From NCBI GenBank assembly GCA_044220725.1, contig JBGAQN010000028.1, positions 1 to 46,783 of the forward strand: a stretch of 46,783 nt of DNA. The letters are read 5' to 3'. Within the stretch, counting starts at the first letter, position 1. Every line of letters begins with the position of its first letter. Below are positions 44,022 through 46,783 of this stretch, one piece after another. This stretch comes from Phosphoribacter sp044220725 (lineage in GTDB: Bacteria > Actinomycetota > Actinomycetes > Actinomycetales > Dermatophilaceae). The position numbers and the translations under genes were made by a program. Below the pieces are notes generated by a model that was not told the DNA's origin, did no database searches, and saw only the letters and a list, made by a program, of their open reading frames with translations.

Positions 44022-44290
44022 CGGACCTCCCTGCGCACCGGCTTGCGGCTATCGTGTCGGCATCGACTGGACCACGGCTTGGCACCGTCCGAGGCATCGG
44101 GCGGCACGTCATCGGTCAGCCTAGCCATCGCTCGCCTCGCGTTTTGGCCCCGGCGCGCCCGCTCGGCTATTCTTGGCAAGTTGCCCTTGTCCGGTGGGGC
44201 GGTGCGCCCTGGGCGCGCGGCATACCGGCGCGGGCCCCCGACATCCCAGACCGCGGGTTCGAGCCCGCACCAGAGCATCAGGAGAGACCC
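44022..44290. other. Divergent region between the FakA-like gene and rpmB
   Basis: It holds the GGGAGG ribosome site for the leftward gene, a candidate rightward promoter at 44144-44173, a lone GGCATACC word at 44220, and CAGGAGAG before rpmB. The word GCGGGTTCGAGCCCGC near 44253 looks like a tRNA T-arm but is one base short and has no other arms. Confidence 0.6.
44144..44173 (+). promoter_or_regulatory. Candidate rpmB promoter
   Basis: TTGGCC (44144-44149) and TATTCT (44168-44173) are 18 bases apart, a fair match to a housekeeping actinobacterial promoter. It would give a leader of about 110 bases before the rpmB start at 44291. Confidence 0.35.
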
Positions 44291-44479
44291 GTGGCAGCCA
44301 CTTGCGACGTTTGCGGCAAGGGACCGGGCTTCGGTCACAACATCTCGCACTCGCACCGCCGCACCAAGCGGCGCTGGAACCCCAACATCCAGCGGGTCAA
44401 GGCCCTCATCAACGGGGTCACCCCCAAGCGGGTCAACGTGTGCACGTCGTGCCTCAAGGCCGGCAAGGTCGCCCGTTGA
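44291..44479 (+). CDS. rpmB: 50S ribosomal protein L28
   Basis: The 62-residue protein starts at GTG 44291, six bases after GGAGAG. It reads AATCDVCGKGPGFGHNISHS, then RRTKRRWNPNIQRV, and ends VCTSCLKAGKVAR. Two CxxC pairs mark the zinc-binding form. The longer frame upstream has no family match. A strong hairpin follows. Confidence 0.97.
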   Translation: MAATCDVCGKGPGFGHNISHSHRRTKRRWNPNIQRVKALINGVTPKRVNVCTSCLKAGKVAR

Positions 44480-44497
44480 AGGGTTGACCTCGGCTTC

Positions 44498-44532
44498 CGA
44501 AGGCCGGCTCCCCACGTGGGAGCCGGCCTTCG
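44498..44532. terminator. Strong hairpin between rpmB and thiL
   Basis: Fifteen-base perfect arms (CGAAGGCCGGCTCCC at 44498-44512 and its complement at 44518-44532) enclose CACGT. It begins 18 bases after the rpmB stop and ends six bases before the thiL stop, so it can serve both convergent genes. A T-run is absent, as is common in high-G+C bacteria. Confidence 0.85.
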
Positions 44533-44538
44533 CCGTCG

Positions 44539-45489
44539 TCAGGCCCGGAAGTGGTCCCACCCGGTGGGCAGCTGCGGTATGCCGTCCAGCAGCACCCCGG
44601 CCCCCTCCCGGACCGCGCCGATCACCGTCCATCCCGTCGGCACCTGGCCCGGCGGGAAACACGCCAGCAGCGAGTGCTCCTCCCCACCGCTGAGCACACA
44701 CTCCCAAGCGGCGTCCGGGCCGACCGCGTGGGCGAGGTGGGCGGCATACGGGGCGAGCGCCTCGCGGGAGAGATCCAGGGCGACGGCACTGGCGGCCGCG
44801 ACCCGGGAGCCGTCGCGCAACAACCCGTCCGAGATGTCGAGCATCCCCCGGGCCCCGGCAGCGGCCGCCACCGGCCCCTGCGCCAGCGGCGGTTGCGGGC
44901 GACGGTGAATCGCGACGAGATCGGGGTCGAGGTCGGGACGCTCCTTCTGCAGCAAGAGCAAGCCTGCCGCCGAACGGCCCAGCGTCCCGGCCACTGCAAC
45001 CAGGTCACCCGGCTGCGCCCCGGACCGCAACACCGGGGCGCGCCCGTCGAGGGTCCCCAGCGCGGTGACCGAGACGGCCAGCACTCCGGCGGGGGCTGAG
45101 GAGAGGTCGCCGCCGAGGACTCCCGCCCCCGCGGCTCGGGCCGCTTCACCGAGCCCGTCAGCGAAACCTTCGACCCAGGCGACCGGGGTCGTTGGATCGG
45201 CGAGGAGCGTGACGACCAGCCCGAGCGGGCGCCCGCCCATCGCGGCCACGTCGGCGAGGTTCTGGGCGACGATCTTGGCGCCGACGTCCTGCGGGCTGGA
45301 CCACTCGTCCCGCCAATCCCGGCCGCGCACAGCCGCGTCCGTCGTGACGATGGTCGCGTCGTCGCACTGCAGGACAGCGGTGTCGTCCCCGGGGCCGACG
45401 AGAACGCCCGCCCCCCGCGGCATCCGCGGGATGATCCGAGCGAGCAACTGCTCCTCGGTCAGATGCGCCAGGGTCATGGGACCGACCAT
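44539..45489 (-). CDS. thiL: Thiamine-monophosphate kinase
   Basis: ThiL phosphorylates thiamine monophosphate to the active diphosphate. The protein of about 316 residues has GPGDDTAVL and TTDAAVRGRDW (usually TTDxLVEGxHF), then QNLADVAAMGGRP, GGDLSSAP and DISDGLLRDGSRVAAAS, all ThiL/PurM-fold motifs. AVRGRDW is a slightly unusual form of the substrate loop. The start is uncertain among ATG 45489, ATG 45477 and a longer frame to 45597; I chose 45489. It converges on rpmB. Confidence 0.92.
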   Translation of the reverse strand: MVGPMTLAHLTEEQLLARIIPRMPRGAGVLVGPGDDTAVLQCDDATIVTTDAAVRGRDWRDEWSSPQDVGAKIVAQNLADVAAMGGRPLGLVVTLLADPTTPVAWVEGFADGLGEAARAAGAGVLGGDLSSAPAGVLAVSVTALGTLDGRAPVLRSGAQPGDLVAVAGTLGRSAAGLLLLQKERPDLDPDLVAIHRRPQPPLAQGPVAAAAGARGMLDISDGLLRDGSRVAAASAVALDLSREALAPYAAHLAHAVGPDAAWECVLSGGEEHSLLACFPPGQVPTGWTVIGAVREGAGVLLDGIPQLPTGWDHFRA

Positions 45490-45633
45490 GGCCCTGGACC
45501 GCCGTGCTGCCACGTTCTTCTCCTCATCCGGGACGACGAAACCCCACTCGGCACGGTAGCGTCTGGGGGACGGGTCGAGGACGACCCGAGCGGGCAACCG
45601 CCCGCCAGACCCCTCGACAAGTGAGGTTGCTCC

Positions 45634-45867
45634 GTGGTCCAGGCATACATCCTGATCCAGACCGAGGTCGGCAAGTCGGCGTCGGTCGCCGAGGCGATTC
45701 GCGAGGTGGCGGGCGTCGCGTCCGCCGAGGACGTCACCGGCCCCTACGACGTCATCGCCCGGGTCGAAGCCAACACCGTCGACGAGCTCGGCAAGCTAGT
45801 CATCGCCCGCATCCAGGAGGTCCCCGGCATCACCCGCACGCTCACGTGCACCGTGGTGCACATCTGA
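45634..45867 (+). CDS. Lrp/AsnC ligand-binding (RAM) domain protein, no HTH
   Basis: The 77-residue protein is a stand-alone regulation-of-amino-acid-metabolism domain: MVQAYILIQTEVGKSASVAE, GPYDVIARVEANTVDELG and VPGITRTLTCTVVHI. It lacks the DNA-binding helix-turn-helix of Lrp/AsnC regulators, so it probably binds an amino acid or modulates a partner. Such small forms are common next to thiL in actinobacteria. The start is GTG 45634 with GTGAGG upstream. A perfect hairpin follows 24 bases after the stop. Confidence 0.92.
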   Translation: MVQAYILIQTEVGKSASVAEAIREVAGVASAEDVTGPYDVIARVEANTVDELGKLVIARIQEVPGITRTLTCTVVHI

Positions 45868-45887
45868 GCCGTCGCTCGCGAGGCGCC

Positions 45888-46367
45888 ATGGGGCGGCATA
45901 CCGGCACCAGTCGGTATGCCGCCCTGCTCACTCTCGCGGTTACCCTCCCTGGCGGACTGGTCGGGTGTTCGAGCCCGGGGGCTGCCCCGGTCGCGGTGAC
46001 GTTGCCGACCGGCGCCGCCGACCCCGCCTGCGAAGCGCTGAAGGGCCTCTGGCCGAGCGCCGTGGGTTCGCTGAAACCTCGCCAGGTGAGCGTCGACAGC
46101 CCAACCGCCCGGGCCTGGGGTGACCCGGCGGTCGTCGCCATCTGCGGCTACGAGCCGCCGGGGCCGTCGACGCTTGAGTGTGTCGCCGTCGACGGGGTCG
46201 ACTGGATCGTCCAACGGCGTTCCGACGGCGTCCAGTTCACCACCTACGGGCGGTCACCCGCGATGGACGTGCTGGTGCCCGCGGCATACGCCCCGGAGCC
46301 GCTGTTGCTGCCGGCGTTTAGCGCCGCGGCGCGGTCTCTGCCCGAGACCGGACGGCACTGCCAATAG
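45888..46367 (+). CDS. DUF3515-like lipoprotein
   Basis: The 159-residue protein has a signal peptide and lipobox PGGLVGC (Cys 27), then a domain with DPACEALKGLWPSAVG, RAWGDPAVVAICGYEPPG and DWIVQRRSDGVQFTTYGRSPA, the pattern of actinobacterial DUF3515 proteins. It is exported and function is unknown. The ATG at 45888 is the only available start and lies three bases before a 13-bp hairpin, which is therefore within the signal-peptide codons and may affect translation. Confidence 0.8.
   Translation: MGRHTGTSRYAALLTLAVTLPGGLVGCSSPGAAPVAVTLPTGAADPACEALKGLWPSAVGSLKPRQVSVDSPTARAWGDPAVVAICGYEPPGPSTLECVAVDGVDWIVQRRSDGVQFTTYGRSPAMDVLVPAAYAPEPLLLPAFSAAARSLPETGRHCQ
45891..45924 (+). terminator. Hairpin made of two GTATGCCG words, after the Lrp-domain gene
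   Basis: Thirteen-base perfect arms GGGCGGCATACCG (45891-45903) and CGGTATGCCGCCC (45912-45924) surround an eight-base loop. It starts 24 bases after the stop of the Lrp-domain gene. It also lies in the first codons of the DUF3515-like gene. It could end transcription, attenuate the next gene, or be a paired sequence mark. Confidence 0.6.
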
Positions 46368-46783
46368 CCACCGGACATCTGCGGGGTGAGCGGAGACACT
46401 GGCGAAGGATGCTGGTTCACGTTCGCGCGCCACATCGAACCGGACCTTGTTCCTTGTCGTGGCCTAAGAGTCGGACGCGGACGGTGGCGCGCTCACCAGG
46501 GTCGCCGGGCGCCCGTCAACTTGAGACCGCTACTTGACCGCCTGACACGACCAACCACCATCACTGCCAACCGAACCCTGGGCAGACCTCCCAACGCGGA
46601 AAAGGCCCAATGAGTTTCACGATTCCCTTGAGTCGGTGCCGCTTGTCGCTTGCCAGCGTGATGGGACCACCTCGTTGTCACGAGCATGGGACCGCTTGGG
46701 GGTGTCAGTGAGCATGCTGGGCGTTGTTCGTCTGGTCAAGGGTGACGTGTTGACGTTGCCGGTGTGAGGGGCCTTCGATGATG
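46368..46783. other. Right-end region without a supported gene
   Basis: After the lipoprotein stop, 416 bases contain no convincing frame. A 75-codon rightward frame at 46386-46613 has no family features. Base composition is lower in G+C than in the rest and the last 100 bases have short open frames such as MLGVVRLVKGDVLTLPV. It might be the start of an accessory segment beyond the window. Confidence 0.4.

Noticed and set aside
44245..44275. tRNA-like T-arm GCGGGTTCGAGCCCGC before rpmB
   Set aside because: The loop or stem is one base short, and no acceptor, D or anticodon arms can be drawn around it.
46386..46613. 75-codon frame at the right end
   Set aside because: No domain, no ribosome site, and Arg/Pro-rich composition typical of random high-G+C frames.

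Overview
This window is chromosomal DNA from a high-G+C Gram-positive bacterium. The codon bias, the gene order and the zinc-ribbon forms of L28 and L32 point to an actinobacterium. Micrococcales, perhaps Intrasporangiaceae, is my best guess, but that is inference and not shown by the sequence.

Most genes read leftward. A conserved actinobacterial housekeeping block can be followed from right to left: thiL and rpmB (a convergent pair), a FakA/DAK2-like kinase gene, recG, rsmD, coaD, a DUF177 gene, rpmF, rnc, mutM, smc, ftsY, amt, glnK, glnD and ffh. It covers ribosome parts, DNA repair, CoA and thiamine synthesis, chromosome condensation, the SRP targeting pathway (ffh and ftsY) and nitrogen signalling (amt-glnK-glnD). 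At the far right are a small Lrp/AsnC ligand-binding protein and a DUF3515-type lipoprotein.

This core is split by two accessory stretches. The first (about 8.8-27.2 kb, between ftsY and smc) holds an alpha/beta hydrolase, a two-domain VOC protein, a 50-codon copy of the ftsY start, a 1849-residue LPQTG surface protein with seven SdrD-type repeats, an M13 peptidase, and a six-gene operon under a divergent IclR regulator. The operon encodes a Liv-type ABC transporter with a fused LivM-LivG subunit, a metallo-beta-lactamase-fold protein with a changed metal motif, and an MhpA-like flavin monooxygenase. Uptake and hydroxylation of an aromatic acid is the likeliest role. The second stretch (about 30.5-36.25 kb, between smc and mutM) holds a chorismate mutase reading frame, acylphosphatase, an M3 oligopeptidase, three toxin-antitoxin pairs (VapBC, YefM-YoeB, MazEF) and fragments, including a degenerate piece of mutM.

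The strongest unexplained signal is a short word, GTATGCCG / CGGCATAC. I count about 65 copies of its 7-base core by eye, in many genes, in more than one reading frame, and between genes. Three times it appears as a close inverted pair forming a hairpin just after a stop codon, a layout resembling DNA uptake sequences in Neisseria and Haemophilus. Other structures include a 104-bp tandem repeat beside ffh, three copies of a GGGAAACTCATGAGTTTCCC palindrome, and two disturbed reading frames (smc and chorismate mutase) that may be real or may be sequence errors.
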